Notes: a model not told the origin generated them from the letters alone. A stretch of DNA of 64,000 nucleotides from Marinobacter sp. (GCA_018402255.1 JAGYIS010000004.1:186001-250000); one strand, 5' to 3'. Numbered from the stretch's first letter, positions 1-9,107 are shown. Translations and numbers: made by a program.

Positions 1-1236
1 AGGCAAAAGCTGCAGCGTGCCCGACAGCGAGATAGCCCCCAGAATGGAGAGGTCCAGATGCTGGCCAATGGTTTCATGAAACAGCAAGGCCAGGAACAGA
101 ATCACAGCGATCAGCAGGCGCTTGACCCATTGCAACCAGCGATAGATGTCGCCCTGATCCTTCGGTGTTTTCAGCGGTAGCACCACGTGGTTCAGCACCA
201 TGCCGGCCAGCGACAGGGTGCTTACGATCATGAGTCCGCTGGCCGCTGACAGGCCGGCAATGTACATCATTAGCGTCAGTGCCGGGCTGCCCAGCGCCTG
301 TGCCACGCCAATGCTGAAAAAGGCCGCCGGCACACCAACGTCCAGCGCCTGGCCGGCCCAGACAATCAAGGGCACCGGCAGGCCGAGCAGCAACAGGTAC
401 AGCGGCAGGCCCCAGCTGGCTTTTGCCAGTGCCCGGGGCGAGGGGTTCTCACTGAAGGTCATGTGGTACATATGCGGCAGTACCAGTGCAGCGGCAAATG
501 ACATGAGCAGTAACGCCCGCCAGCTTCCGTCATCAATCGCCGCAGCCATGGTGACTTCCGGGTGGGAGGCCTGGGCCAGCCATTGCTCCAGGCCGTTGGT
601 GCCGCCGAAGACGCCAAACAGGATCACCCCGCCAAGCACCAGCAGAGCCACCACTTTGACCAGAGAATCAAAAGCAATGGCCAGTACCAGGCCCTGATGA
701 TTGCCGGTGTTCTGATGGTGGCGGGCGCCAAACAGCACGGTGAACAACACAACAATCAGGCTGAACATCACGCTGATGGCTTTGGGTGAGGTGTCGGGCG
801 CCAGCAAGCTGGCGGATACCGCGACCGCCTGAATCTGCATGCTCAGCAGGGCAAGTATGGCGGCAGCGGAACACAAGGTGACCAGAGTGCCGGCCCACTG
901 GCTGCGATAGCGGTAGGCAAAAAGATCCGCCAGGGATGTCAGTTGATAGGCCCGGCCAATACGAAGAATCGGGTTGAGCAAGACGGGGGCCAGCAGGAAC
1001 GCCCCGGAGATGCCCAGGTAGTAAGCCAGAAAGCCATAGCCGGACTCGGCCGCCATGCCGATAGCGCCGTAGACTGCCCAGATGCCGGCATAGACCCCCA
1101 GGCTGAGGGTGTAAACAAGCGGATGGCGAACCCAGCGGCGCAACACTGTGCCGCGCTCGGTTCCCCAGGCGATACCGAACAGTAGAATCAGATACAGCAG
1201 GCTGGCCAGTAGCAGGCCGGTTGCGCTAAAACTCAT
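1..1236 (-). CDS. cbrA: CbrA-type sensor kinase, N-terminal SSF transporter part (partial)
   Basis: The frame is open from an ATG at 1236 to the window edge (412 codons, 3' end missing). The translation is almost entirely hydrophobic, with many membrane helices of the sodium:solute symporter (SSF) fold. Known CbrA proteins join such a transporter-like domain to a C-terminal histidine kinase that, with CbrB, controls carbon and nitrogen use in Pseudomonas. The kinase domain lies outside the window, so the call rests on the SSF part and on context: in Pseudomonas cbrA is also next to gluQ and dksA. The start overlaps the upstream small gene by 11 bases, implying coupled translation. A plain SSF transporter is the alternative. 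Confidence 0.75.
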   Translation of the reverse strand, partial: MSFSATGLLLASLLYLILLFGIAWGTERGTVLRRWVRHPLVYTLSLGVYAGIWAVYGAIGMAAESGYGFLAYYLGISGAFLLAPVLLNPILRIGRAYQLTSLADLFAYRYRSQWAGTLVTLCSAAAILALLSMQIQAVAVSASLLAPDTSPKAISVMFSLIVVLFTVLFGARHHQNTGNHQGLVLAIAFDSLVKVVALLVLGGVILFGVFGGTNGLEQWLAQASHPEVTMAAAIDDGSWRALLLMSFAAALVLPHMYHMTFSENPSPRALAKASWGLPLYLLLLGLPVPLIVWAGQALDVGVPAAFFSIGVAQALGSPALTLMMYIAGLSAASGLMIVSTLSLAGMVLNHVVLPLKTPKDQGDIYRWLQWVKRLLIAVILFLALLFHETIGQHLDLSILGAISLSGTLQLLP

Positions 1237-1402
1237 TGGGATCTCGCCGCCATTCCAGCCAGAAACCAATGGCAATCAGGCCGCCCCAGATCACATAGGG
1301 GCTGTACCAGGCATTTTCTGGTGAGGTCCACCAATCCAGTATGTTCGGGGAGAAAATGTAAATGGCCAGTACCAGCAAAAAGACCAGGCGGTAGATATAC
1401 AT
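1226..1402 (-). CDS. Small two-helix membrane protein upstream of cbrA (CbrX-like)
   Basis: A 58-residue frame starts at the ATG at 1402, four bases after the gluQ stop, and ends inside the start of cbrA. It begins MYIYRLVFLLVLAIYIFSPN, a hydrophobic segment, followed by a Trp-rich stretch, a second hydrophobic segment (VIWGGLIAIGFW) and a charged tail. Pseudomonas has a small membrane-protein gene at the same place, overlapping and coupled to cbrA (called cbrX there), so a role alongside the CbrA sensor is inferred from position and topology, not from a clear sequence match. It has no strong ribosome site of its own and may depend on ribosomes leaving gluQ. Confidence 0.65.
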   Translation of the reverse strand: MYIYRLVFLLVLAIYIFSPNILDWWTSPENAWYSPYVIWGGLIAIGFWLEWRRDPNEF

Positions 1403-1406
1403 GGGC

Positions 1407-2324
1407 TTAATGGTCCGGAGGCAAGTGTGTGACTGGGTTTATACCATGTGCCTGCCGGGATGTCAGGGCAATGGCTTGCCGGCGCCAGTTGCAGCGGCCC
1501 CAGGCCAGTACATCCTCCACGCAGGCCGTTTGCAGTGTCGGGGGCGGCTTATGGCCCAGTGCCTCAAGGGCCATGAACAGATTGCCGGCGGGCTGGCGGT
1601 CATTGAGCGCGGGTGCATGGGTCTGTTTGCTCAGCTTCTGGCCCTGCTCGTTAACAATCACCGGGATGTGCAACCACGCCGGCGGCCGAGCGCCAAGGGC
1701 TCTGAAAATCTGTTGTTGCTGGGCGGTCATGTCGAGCAGGTCTGAACCACGGACAACGTGAGTAATACCCTGATCAATGTCATCGACCACCACGGCCAGT
1801 TGGTAGGCGTAGAAGCCTTCTTTGCGCAGAATGACCGGGTCGTCCAGTTCTGCCCGCACCTGTTGCTGTTGAGGGCCGAGCAGGAGATCGTGCCAGTGTC
1901 CGGCTTCGTCGTTCAAGGCAAAGCGGATGGCATAGGGCGTGTCACCGGCCGCTGGCTCGCCGTTCCGGCAGTGCGCCGGGTGATAGCCGCCGTGTTGCTG
2001 AAGCTGTTTTCGGGAACATCGGCAGCGATAAGCACTACCTCGCGACAATAACTGCTCGATGGCCGCCTGATAGGCTTCATGACGTTTGGACTGGAAGCGC
2101 ACAGGCTCATCGGGGAACAGGCCATGGCAGTCAAGGGAATGAAGTATCTGGCCTGTGGCCTCAGGGGGTTCTCGCAGGGGGTCGAGATCTTCGATCCGCA
2201 CCAGCCAGTCGCCACCAGCGCAGCGGGCCTCCAGCCAACTGGCCAGGGCGGTCACGAGCGAGCCAAAATGCAGTGGTCCAGTGGGGGAGGGGGCAAAGCG
2301 CCCGCGGTACCGAGGTTGCTCCAT
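1407..2324 (-). CDS. gluQ: Glutamyl-Q tRNA(Asp) synthetase
   Basis: GluQ-RS attaches glutamate to queuosine at the wobble position of tRNA-Asp. The 305-residue protein is a paralogue of the GluRS catalytic core without an anticodon-binding domain. Visible are the class I start RFAPSPTGPLHFGS (HIGH-type motif HFGS at residues 19-22), the zinc ligands C101, C103, Y114 and C119, and the KMSKS-type loop KLSKQ at 230-234. The ATG at 2324 places the nucleotide-binding motif at the expected distance from the N-terminus. It lies 47 bases downstream of dksA, the usual dksA-gluQ arrangement in gammaproteobacteria. Confidence 0.95.
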   Translation of the reverse strand: MEQPRYRGRFAPSPTGPLHFGSLVTALASWLEARCAGGDWLVRIEDLDPLREPPEATGQILHSLDCHGLFPDEPVRFQSKRHEAYQAAIEQLLSRGSAYRCRCSRKQLQQHGGYHPAHCRNGEPAAGDTPYAIRFALNDEAGHWHDLLLGPQQQQVRAELDDPVILRKEGFYAYQLAVVVDDIDQGITHVVRGSDLLDMTAQQQQIFRALGARPPAWLHIPVIVNEQGQKLSKQTHAPALNDRQPAGNLFMALEALGHKPPPTLQTACVEDVLAWGRCNWRRQAIALTSRQAHGINPVTHLPPDH

Positions 2325-2371
2325 AAAGGCTCTTCAAGCCGGCGACAGGGGCCGCCGGCTATCGATGGGGT

Positions 2372-2812
2372 TCAGATGCCGGTCTGGCGCTCGCGGATCT
2401 CTGCCAGGGTCTTGCAGTCGATGCAAAGAGTCGCGGTTGGGCGGGCTTCCAGTCGGCGAGTGCCGATTTCCACGCCACACTGATCGCAAAAACCGTAGTC
2501 GTCTTTGTCGATGCGGTCGATGGTCTGGTCAATCTTTTTGATCAGCTTGCGCTCTCGGTCCCGGGTACGCAGTTCCAGGCTGAACTCTTCTTCCTGGGTT
2601 GCGCGGTCACTGGGATCCGCGTAATTTGCGGCGTCTTCCTGCATGTGGTGCATGGTGCGGTCCACTTCTTCCATCAGTTCCTGCTTCCATCTCAGAAGCA
2701 GTTCCTTGAAGTGCTGCAACATCTCTGCACTCATGTATTCTTCACCCTTCTTCATTTCATAAGGGGTGAAGTTAGTAAAACGTTCGCGTGGTTGGTCTGC
2801 AGTCTTTGCCAT
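2372..2812 (-). CDS. dksA: RNA polymerase-binding transcription factor DksA
   Basis: DksA binds the secondary channel of RNA polymerase and, with ppGpp, lowers rRNA promoter activity and raises amino-acid promoters. The 146-residue product has the N-terminal region, a coiled coil whose tip holds the conserved pair D66 and D69 (YADPSDRA), and a four-cysteine zinc finger (C109, C112, C130, C133), so it is the classical zinc form. A longer reading to 2899 exists. The ATG at 2812 is preferred because AGAGG lies just upstream and the length fits the family. The rrn promoters in this window are likely targets. Confidence 0.95.
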   Translation of the reverse strand: MAKTADQPRERFTNFTPYEMKKGEEYMSAEMLQHFKELLLRWKQELMEEVDRTMHHMQEDAANYADPSDRATQEEEFSLELRTRDRERKLIKKIDQTIDRIDKDDYGFCDQCGVEIGTRRLEARPTATLCIDCKTLAEIRERQTGI

Positions 2813-2984
2813 TGAACCGGCCTCTTGTTTGTACTTCACAAGAACGCTTTGCTTCCGCCGCGCCAGCATGACCGCGCGGTTTAGCCCTGGATAAAGCATT
2901 CGTCCTGAAATAGGAATTTGCGGAAAATAGCAGATAAGTCACGGGGTGGCCAGCCTTGTGACAACGACTTTTTGCGGAGATCAC

Positions 2985-3716
2985 ATGAAGTTTGATGAAC
3001 CCTTGCTCGAAGGACGTCTGATTCGTCGTTATAAGCGCTTCCTGGCGGATGTGCGCCTGCCAGACGGAGAGGAGGTGGTTGCCCATTGCCCGAACACCGG
3101 CTCCATGCTGGGGTGTCAGCCCGAGAATGCCCGGGTCTGGCTAAGCCGGAGCAACAATCCGAAACGCAAATTACGCTACACCTGGGAGCTGGTGGAAACC
3201 GCGCCCGGTGTACTGGCCTGTGTGAATACGGCTCGCCCGAACGCCCAGGCCCGGCATGGAATCGAGGCCGGCAGAGTGTCTGAGTTGCTCGGTTACACAA
3301 AGGTTCGCAGTGAAGTGCGGTACGGTGAGGAGAAAAGCCGCATTGACTTGCTATTGAGCGGCCACCCTGAGCGTCCGGATGCCTGGGTTGAGGTGAAAAA
3401 CGTAACCCTGGCAGCGGGCGATCAGGGCTATTTCCCGGATGCGGTTACCGAGCGTGGCCAGAAACACCTGCGGGAGCTGATGGCTCAGGTTGCCAACGGC
3501 GACCGGGCCGTGCTGTTTTTCGTGGTGAACCACACCGGTATTGACGAGGTGCGCCCTGCCGATCACATTGACGCCCGCTATGGACAGCTGCTACGGCAAG
3601 CCCATGACGCCGGGGTTGAGGTGCTGGCGTATCGTGCCGCTCTGGCCGGACCGGACGGCAACCCGACGGGCCAGCTCGAGCTGACGGATCCGGTGCCGGT
3701 CAACGTTCAAGCTTGA
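2985..3716 (+). CDS. sfsA: Sugar fermentation stimulation protein SfsA
   Basis: The 243-residue protein matches SfsA along its whole length: an N-terminal OB-like part ([17 protein letters not shown], then HCPNTGSM) and a nuclease-like C-terminal part with the acidic/Lys pattern RIDLLL and WVEVKN. SfsA was first described as a stimulator of maltose gene expression in E. coli; its biochemical role is not settled. The ATG at 2985 is chosen because GGAGA lies five bases upstream; an earlier TTG-type start at 2946 would add residues foreign to the family. It is divergent from dksA, and its last 17 bases overlap the convergent Rieske gene. Confidence 0.93.
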   Translation: MKFDEPLLEGRLIRRYKRFLADVRLPDGEEVVAHCPNTGSMLGCQPENARVWLSRSNNPKRKLRYTWELVETAPGVLACVNTARPNAQARHGIEAGRVSELLGYTKVRSEVRYGEEKSRIDLLLSGHPERPDAWVEVKNVTLAAGDQGYFPDAVTERGQKHLRELMAQVANGDRAVLFFVVNHTGIDEVRPADHIDARYGQLLRQAHDAGVEVLAYRAALAGPDGNPTGQLELTDPVPVNVQA

Positions 3717-4071
3717 CCTCTATCTGGTCACCCTGGCGGCGCACATTCAGCGCCGTCAGGGCGTCGCCCTGGCAGGGCCCGGCAATGCATTCGCCGGTGC
3801 CGGGCTTGAACAGTGCGCCGTGGGTGGCGCACTGGATGAACAGATTGTCGGCATCCATGAATCGCCCGGGCATCCAGTTCAGTTCAACACCCAGATGCGG
3901 GCAGAGGTTCAAATAGGCTTTCGGCGTGCTGCCGTCAAGGAATACGAAGCCGGTCAGGGGCATGCCTTCCGGCTCAACCGCTTTCTCCTTCAGGCGAAAC
4001 TCGACAAAAGCCCCCGGCACCAGATCTTCGGCCTGGCAGACCGCCTGCCACGACGGCTGGCCCCCACTCAT
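3700..4071 (-). CDS. Rieske [2Fe-2S] domain protein
   Basis: The small soluble 123-residue protein consists of one Rieske domain. Cluster ligands are visible as C57 and H59 (CPHLG) and C81 and H84 (CATHG), followed by the [10 protein letters not shown] loop and the closing beta-strand typical of the fold. There is no signal peptide or catalytic oxygenase domain, so it resembles stand-alone ferredoxin-like or NirD-like Rieske proteins that pass electrons to an unknown partner. Its ATG overlaps the stop codon of the pentapeptide-like gene upstream (ATGA), so the two are made together. The 3' end overlaps sfsA on the other strand. Confidence 0.85.
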   Translation of the reverse strand: MSGGQPSWQAVCQAEDLVPGAFVEFRLKEKAVEPEGMPLTGFVFLDGSTPKAYLNLCPHLGVELNWMPGRFMDADNLFIQCATHGALFKPGTGECIAGPCQGDALTALNVRRQGDQIEVKLER

Positions 4072-4445
4072 TTCGGCAGCAGGGCGTAGCGCATGCGGGT
4101 GCCGTGGTTCAGGGACATCACAATTTCATCGGCTTCGAGGCGATGCGGAAAGTAACACCCGGAAATTTTGGCGCTGGCAATGCTGGCGCCTTCCACTCTG
4201 GATTTCGAAAAGTCGATGCCGCGCAGGTCGGTCCCCCGGAAATAGGCATGGCGGAAGTCCAGGCCCTTGGCATCCAGTCCACGCAGATCCAGACCCCGGA
4301 AGTCGCCATGAGCAAAGCTCGGCAGCTCGTTCTGCTCACTCAGCTTTGCCTTCTCGGCGTTGAACGCCTTGATGTCTTCACTCCGCAGTATTTCATACAG
4401 CGGGTGGTCAATATGATGCAGTTCGTGATCCTGAAATTCGTCCAT
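4068..4445 (-). CDS. Pentapeptide-repeat-like protein
   Basis: A 125-residue protein with a charged N-terminal half (His/Asp/Glu rich) and a central stretch of five-residue steps such as GDFRGLDLRGLDAKGLDFRH, then AYFRGTDLRGIDFS. This is the A(D/N)LxG spacing of pentapeptide right-handed beta-helices, here only about ten steps. There is no signal peptide or membrane segment. The start at 4445 has GAGGTG six bases upstream; a start at 4472 would lack a site. It is coupled to the downstream Rieske gene. Function is unknown; a structural or protein-binding role is all the fold suggests. Confidence 0.75.
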   Translation of the reverse strand: MDEFQDHELHHIDHPLYEILRSEDIKAFNAEKAKLSEQNELPSFAHGDFRGLDLRGLDAKGLDFRHAYFRGTDLRGIDFSKSRVEGASIASAKISGCYFPHRLEADEIVMSLNHGTRMRYALLPK

Positions 4446-4488
4446 CTCGCACCTCGAAGAGCCAACAGCCAAACGTTGAGTGATTAGT

Positions 4489-6075
4489 TTAGTCGCCCTG
4501 GCGGGGAGTCATGCCAAAATGCTGCCGAATCCGGTCAGCCACCGCCTCTGCCACGTGTTCTTCTTCGGTGTGCAGGTGAACGGTGTGGGTTTTCTCGGCC
4601 ACCGTCAACGGCTCGAACCAGCTTTGCTGGGCATCCAGAAGCTCCTCGGTGGCCTCGGAGGCATCCCCTTTGCGCTTGCGTACCCAGTCCCTGCGCATCT
4701 GTTCCGGTGCTTCGCAGTGTAGCAGTGCAAAAGGCGCGCCTCGGTTTTCTGCGACTTCCGCAAACAGGGTGCGCTCGCTTTCTTTCAGACAAGCGGCATC
4801 TATGATGACCGACAGCCCGGAGGCCAGAAGGTCTCCGGCCAGATTGGCAAGACGCTGGTAGGTCTGCTCGGTTGCTTCGAGGCTGTAAAGATCGGTGCCA
4901 ATGCCGGATTTGCTGTCGTCCAGAGGCCCGAGCCCGTGTAAGCGTTTGCGCTCAACATCAGAGCGCAGGCGAATCAGGTCGAGCTCGCCGGCCATGGCAG
5001 CGCTGACACAGGTCTTGCCACTGGCAGACAGCCCGGTGGTCGCCAGTAAGAAACAGTTCGGTATGGCGCTGTAATCTTCCGCTAGTTGCGCGTAATCCCG
5101 GTACTTTTGCATCAGGCCGGCGCGCTCGGCATCGGTCAGGCTGGGATTGCCCATGGTAAACAGCGCAATTTTGGCGCGGACCATGGCGCGGTAAGCCTTG
5201 TAAAGGGGTAGCAGGGCCAGTGCCTCGAAATCACCCCGGTATTCCAGGTAGGTGTTCAGAACCCGGTTGGCCAACACCGGTTCACGACGGGACTCCAGAT
5301 CCATCAGCAGGAACGCCAGATCGTTGATAACGTCGATCCAGCGGAACGGCTCATTGAACTCGATGCAATCGAACACCGTCACCTGGTCATTGAACACCGT
5401 GATGTTGGCCAGGTGCAGATCACCATGGCATTCCCGAACCAGTCCACCGTCGCGGCGGGCGGCAATCAGCTCCCGATGCCGATCGAAGGTGGTTTTGGTC
5501 CAGGCTTCCTGAGCATCGAGCTGGGCCAGCAATGCCTTGTCGTCCAGAAGCGGACGAATCTGGTCAAAGTTTTCCTGCATGGCGGCAAATACCGCCTCGG
5601 GCGTGCCCAGCGGCTTGTCATCGGCAACCGGTGGCAGGCTGTCGTGGAACAGGGCAACCTGGCGTGCCAGGTTGGTGAGCATGTCGGCAGGTAGGTTGCC
5701 TTGCTCCTGGCGCTTGTCAAACAGCTCGGTCTGGTCGAACTGGCGCATGCGAATGGCGTATTCGAAGGCTTCGCCGTCGCCCCCAAGCCTGGGCTGCTCA
5801 GGTGTGCCGGTGATGGGTACAACGTCCAGATACAGGTCGGCCGCCAGCCGGCTGTTCAGCCGGAGCTCTTCCTCACAAAAACGCTTGCGGCGCTCCAGCG
5901 TGGAGAAGTCGAGAAACCCGAAGTCCATGGGCTTTTTGATTTTGTAGGCGTAATCGCCGGTCAGGATAACCTGTGAGATATGAGTCTCGATAACCTGAAA
6001 GCTCTGCACGGGGTGGTCGTACAACTCCGGGTTTTGCAGTGCTTTGATCAGTGTGTCCGGTGTATTCGCGCTCAC
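4489..6075 (-). CDS. Fused aminoglycoside-phosphotransferase-like / AAA kinase protein
   Basis: The 528-residue protein has two kinase-like halves. The first (about 1-330) is an APH fold with the Brenner motif HGDLHLANI (H217-G218-D219) and the downstream acidic site in VFDCIEFNEPFRWIDVINDL. The second (about 345-520) is a P-loop NTP-binding domain with Walker A GLSASGKT (K354), resembling gluconate or zeta-toxin kinases. This combination is widespread in proteobacteria, but its substrate is not known. It probably phosphorylates a small molecule rather than conferring antibiotic resistance. It is divergent from mrcB across a 135-base gap and is probably transcribed alone. Confidence 0.88.
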   Translation of the reverse strand: MSANTPDTLIKALQNPELYDHPVQSFQVIETHISQVILTGDYAYKIKKPMDFGFLDFSTLERRKRFCEEELRLNSRLAADLYLDVVPITGTPEQPRLGGDGEAFEYAIRMRQFDQTELFDKRQEQGNLPADMLTNLARQVALFHDSLPPVADDKPLGTPEAVFAAMQENFDQIRPLLDDKALLAQLDAQEAWTKTTFDRHRELIAARRDGGLVRECHGDLHLANITVFNDQVTVFDCIEFNEPFRWIDVINDLAFLLMDLESRREPVLANRVLNTYLEYRGDFEALALLPLYKAYRAMVRAKIALFTMGNPSLTDAERAGLMQKYRDYAQLAEDYSAIPNCFLLATTGLSASGKTCVSAAMAGELDLIRLRSDVERKRLHGLGPLDDSKSGIGTDLYSLEATEQTYQRLANLAGDLLASGLSVIIDAACLKESERTLFAEVAENRGAPFALLHCEAPEQMRRDWVRKRKGDASEATEELLDAQQSWFEPLTVAEKTHTVHLHTEEEHVAEAVADRIRQHFGMTPRQGD

Positions 6076-6210
6076 AGTGTGCTCCTGGGTTCTCTGAACT
6101 CGTTGATTTTTATCGGTCTGGATTCTGTTGGCCTACTATAGCGGGCAGATTACAGAAATAACACACAACAGGCCTGCCGAAGGCCACGTCGGCTTCGTTA
6201 TACTCCCGCC

Positions 6211-8529
6211 ATGAGTAAATCCCGTAATCCCCGTAAAAAAAATTCGAAACCTCAGCCTGGTCGCAAACGCACTGGCGCATGGCGGTTTTTATTTCGTGTT
6301 GGTGCCGTCGGCCTGGTGCTGCTGGCTGGTTGGATGGTGTATCTCGATGCCGTTGTTACCTCCCGTTTTGAAGGCCGGCGCTTCGAGGTGCCGTCACGGG
6401 TCTATGCCCGGCCGCTGGAACTATACGACGGCGCCAGCGTGAGCGCGTCCGGCCTGGCCCGTGAGCTGGAACTGGCGGGTTACCGTGCCGGGGATGGTGT
6501 CAGGGTGGGCAGCTACCAGCGATCCGGTGGCCGATTTGTGATCAGCGCACGGGGCTTCCGGTTCCCGGATGGTGAAGAACCGAGGCGCCGGCTCTCGCTG
6601 GTCGTTTCCGGGGACCGGGTGCAGTCGTTTTCGGTTCTGGCGGGCCCGGACTCGCCGATTGTCCGGCTGGAGCCGGCCCAGATTGGCGGAATCTACCCGT
6701 CACATCGCGAAGACCGTGTACTGGTCAGGCTTGAGGAAGTGCCGGAGCTGCTGCCCAAAGGTCTGATGGTGATTGAGGATCGTCAGTTCTATGAGCACTT
6801 CGGTGTTGCACCGCAGTCGATCGTCCGGGCAATGCTGGCCAACATCAAGGCTGGTCATATTGTCCAGGGTGGCAGCACGCTGACCCAGCAGCTGGTTAAA
6901 AACTTTTTCCTGACCCGCGAGCAGACTCTGGTTCGCAAGGGCAACGAGGCTCTGATGTCGGTGTTGCTGGAATGGCACTATGAGAAAGACGACATTCTTG
7001 AAACCTATCTCAATGAAGTTTACCTGGGTCAGGCCGGTACTCGCAGTATCAATGGCTTTGGCCTGGCCAGTCAGTTTTTCTTCGGTGAGCCACTGAAAGA
7101 CCTGGATGTTCATCAGCTGGCTTTGCTGATCGGTATGGTTAAAGGCCCCAGCTATTACAACCCCCGCCGCCAGCCGGAACGGGCGAAAGCGCGGCGCGAT
7201 CTGGTGTTGTCGGAAATGGCCGAGGCAGGTCTGATCACCGTCGATGAGTCTGCCCGGGCGATTGCCCGGCCGCTTGGTGTGAGTTCGCGGCCGTCATACA
7301 CGGACAACCGCTACCCCGCGTACATCGATCTGGTGCGCCGGCATCTGGCGCGGGACTATCGACAGGAGGATCTGCAAAACGACGGCCTGCGCATTTTTAC
7401 CACGCTTGATCCGGCCGTGCAGAATGCCTCAGAGGTGGCGATTCGTGACACTTTGCCCAGGCTTGCCCGCGGAGAGACCGAGGATGCGTTGGAAGCGGCT
7501 CTGGTGGTGACGGCGAAAGATACCGGCGAAGTGCTGGCGTTGGTGGGCGGTAAAGATCCGGAGTTTGCCGGCTTTAACCGTGCCGTGGATGCTCGCCGGC
7601 CCATTGGCTCATTGATCAAACCGTTTACTTATCTGGCGGCGCTGGAGCAGGCCGACCGGTACACATTGATCACTCCGGTAGCGGACCGGTCGTTCACCCT
7701 TGAATTCGACGATGGTCGGTTATGGCAACCCGGGAACTTTGACGGTGAAGAGCGAGGCGAGGTGCCTTTGCATCTGGCGCTGTCACGATCGTACAACCTG
7801 CCTGCCGTAAGGATTGGTCTGGATGTAGGAATCCCCAGGGTGCAGCAGGTGTTGCGGGCCTTTGGTGTGACCACGCCGATTTCCGATTACCCATCCATGC
7901 TGCTGGGTGCGTTGTCATTGACGCCGGCCGATGTTGCTCAACTCTACCAGGGCCTGGCGACATCCGGTTTCAATACGCCGTTGCGGACCATTCGGGAAGT
8001 CACCGATGCCGACAACGAGCCGCTGTCCCGCTACAACCTCAAGGTTGACCGGGTGGCAGATCCGGCTGCCGTGCACCTGGTGCAATACGCGATGCAGGAA
8101 ACCATGCAGGAGGGGACCGGTCGCTCTGCTTATAATGTGCTGCCACAGCGATTGAGCCTGGCAGGTAAAACCGGGACCACGGACCAGGGTCGGGATTCCT
8201 GGTTTGCCGGTTTCAGCGGGGATCTGCTGGCCGTCGCCTGGGTCGGCCGGGACGACAATGGCCCGACGGCGTTGACCGGGGCCTCTGGCGCACTGCCGGT
8301 CTGGTCTGCGATGATGTCGCAGCTTCCGCAGCACGGGTTTTCTCCGGTCATGCCCGACGGTGTGCAGTATCATTGGGTGAACGCAGGGGAGCAGGCACTG
8401 ACGGAGGAGGGCTGTCCGAATGCTCGCCTGGTGCCGTTTGTGGCTGGCAGCGAGCCCCTGCAGCGCATCGATTGTGAAGGGCAGTTTGGCCGGCAAATAC
8501 GCAGTTGGTTTGAAGGATTGTTTCGATGA
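6211..8529 (+). CDS. mrcB: Penicillin-binding protein 1B (bifunctional PG synthase)
   Basis: PBP1b polymerises lipid II and crosslinks peptidoglycan. The 772-residue protein has a basic cytoplasmic tail, one membrane helix (about 25-47), a UB2H-like region (about 50-150, starting FEGRRFEVPSRVYARP), a GT51 glycosyltransferase with catalytic E189 in EDRQFYEHFG and the GGSTLTQQLVKN motif, and a transpeptidase with S467 (SLIK), S527-Y-N529 and K653-T-G. All catalytic residues are present. The stop overlaps the next gene (ATGA), a TPR lipoprotein expected to be its outer-membrane activator. The start at 6211 fits the length of related proteins. Confidence 0.96.
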   Translation: MSKSRNPRKKNSKPQPGRKRTGAWRFLFRVGAVGLVLLAGWMVYLDAVVTSRFEGRRFEVPSRVYARPLELYDGASVSASGLARELELAGYRAGDGVRVGSYQRSGGRFVISARGFRFPDGEEPRRRLSLVVSGDRVQSFSVLAGPDSPIVRLEPAQIGGIYPSHREDRVLVRLEEVPELLPKGLMVIEDRQFYEHFGVAPQSIVRAMLANIKAGHIVQGGSTLTQQLVKNFFLTREQTLVRKGNEALMSVLLEWHYEKDDILETYLNEVYLGQAGTRSINGFGLASQFFFGEPLKDLDVHQLALLIGMVKGPSYYNPRRQPERAKARRDLVLSEMAEAGLITVDESARAIARPLGVSSRPSYTDNRYPAYIDLVRRHLARDYRQEDLQNDGLRIFTTLDPAVQNASEVAIRDTLPRLARGETEDALEAALVVTAKDTGEVLALVGGKDPEFAGFNRAVDARRPIGSLIKPFTYLAALEQADRYTLITPVADRSFTLEFDDGRLWQPGNFDGEERGEVPLHLALSRSYNLPAVRIGLDVGIPRVQQVLRAFGVTTPISDYPSMLLGALSLTPADVAQLYQGLATSGFNTPLRTIREVTDADNEPLSRYNLKVDRVADPAAVHLVQYAMQETMQEGTGRSAYNVLPQRLSLAGKTGTTDQGRDSWFAGFSGDLLAVAWVGRDDNGPTALTGASGALPVWSAMMSQLPQHGFSPVMPDGVQYHWVNAGEQALTEEGCPNARLVPFVAGSEPLQRIDCEGQFGRQIRSWFEGLFR

Positions 8530-9107
8530 ATAACGCAGTAATGACTCGCGCCAGCTGCCTGGCATTGATGTTGGCCCTGGCAGGTTGCGCCACCGGCCCC
8601 GGCGGCGGATCTATCTATGTACCGGTAGGCGGTGAAGACCGCTCCGAAGCGCCAGAGCCGCCAAGAGCCTCAGGCTCCGAGCAAGATGCCGAGCCGCGGG
8701 TGTGGCGCAAGAGCGAGCAACCCGAAGTGCGTGAGCCAGAACCGCCCGCTACCCGTTCACCCAGTTACCGCGAAACGGGTGACGAACTGCCAGCCGCGGC
8801 CGTCAGCCTGATCCGTGACGCAGATCAGCGCCTGAAACAGGGGGATTCCAATGGCGCCATTGCCCGTCTGGAGCGGGCACAGCGGATTGCGCCCCGTTCG
8901 GCGGAGGTCTATTTCAAGTTGGCCGAAGCCTATGTGGCCGGCGACAACTTGGGCGCAGCGGAGCAGTTCACGCTGAAGGGCTTGTCGCTGGCGGGTAACG
9001 ATACCCGGATGCAGCGATCGGGCTGGCTGTTGCTGGCGGACATTCGCAGAGCCCGTGGCAACGTGGCCGGGGCGGATCAGGCTGAGACCAGAGCTCAGGC
9101 CTTATAA
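8526..9107 (+). CDS. lpoP: TPR outer-membrane lipoprotein, probable PBP1b activator LpoP
   Basis: The 193-residue product starts with a lipoprotein signal ending LALAGC (lipidated C21), followed by a Pro/Glu-rich disordered linker (about 25-95) and two TPR-like helical repeats (about 96-175, DADQRLKQGDSNGAIARLER and the following segment). In Pseudomonas aeruginosa the PBP1b activator LpoP is a TPR lipoprotein encoded next to the PBP1b gene, and this gene has the same architecture and a four-base overlap with mrcB. The linker would let the TPR part cross the peptidoglycan layer. The identification is by architecture and neighbour. AAGGA lies eight bases before the ATG. Confidence 0.8.
   Translation: MNNAVMTRASCLALMLALAGCATGPGGGSIYVPVGGEDRSEAPEPPRASGSEQDAEPRVWRKSEQPEVREPEPPATRSPSYRETGDELPAAAVSLIRDADQRLKQGDSNGAIARLERAQRIAPRSAEVYFKLAEAYVAGDNLGAAEQFTLKGLSLAGNDTRMQRSGWLLLADIRRARGNVAGADQAETRAQAL

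Noticed and set aside
4489..6075. Antibiotic resistance by an aminoglycoside phosphotransferase
   Set aside because: The APH-like domain is fused to a P-loop kinase in a widespread housekeeping-type family; no resistance context is seen.
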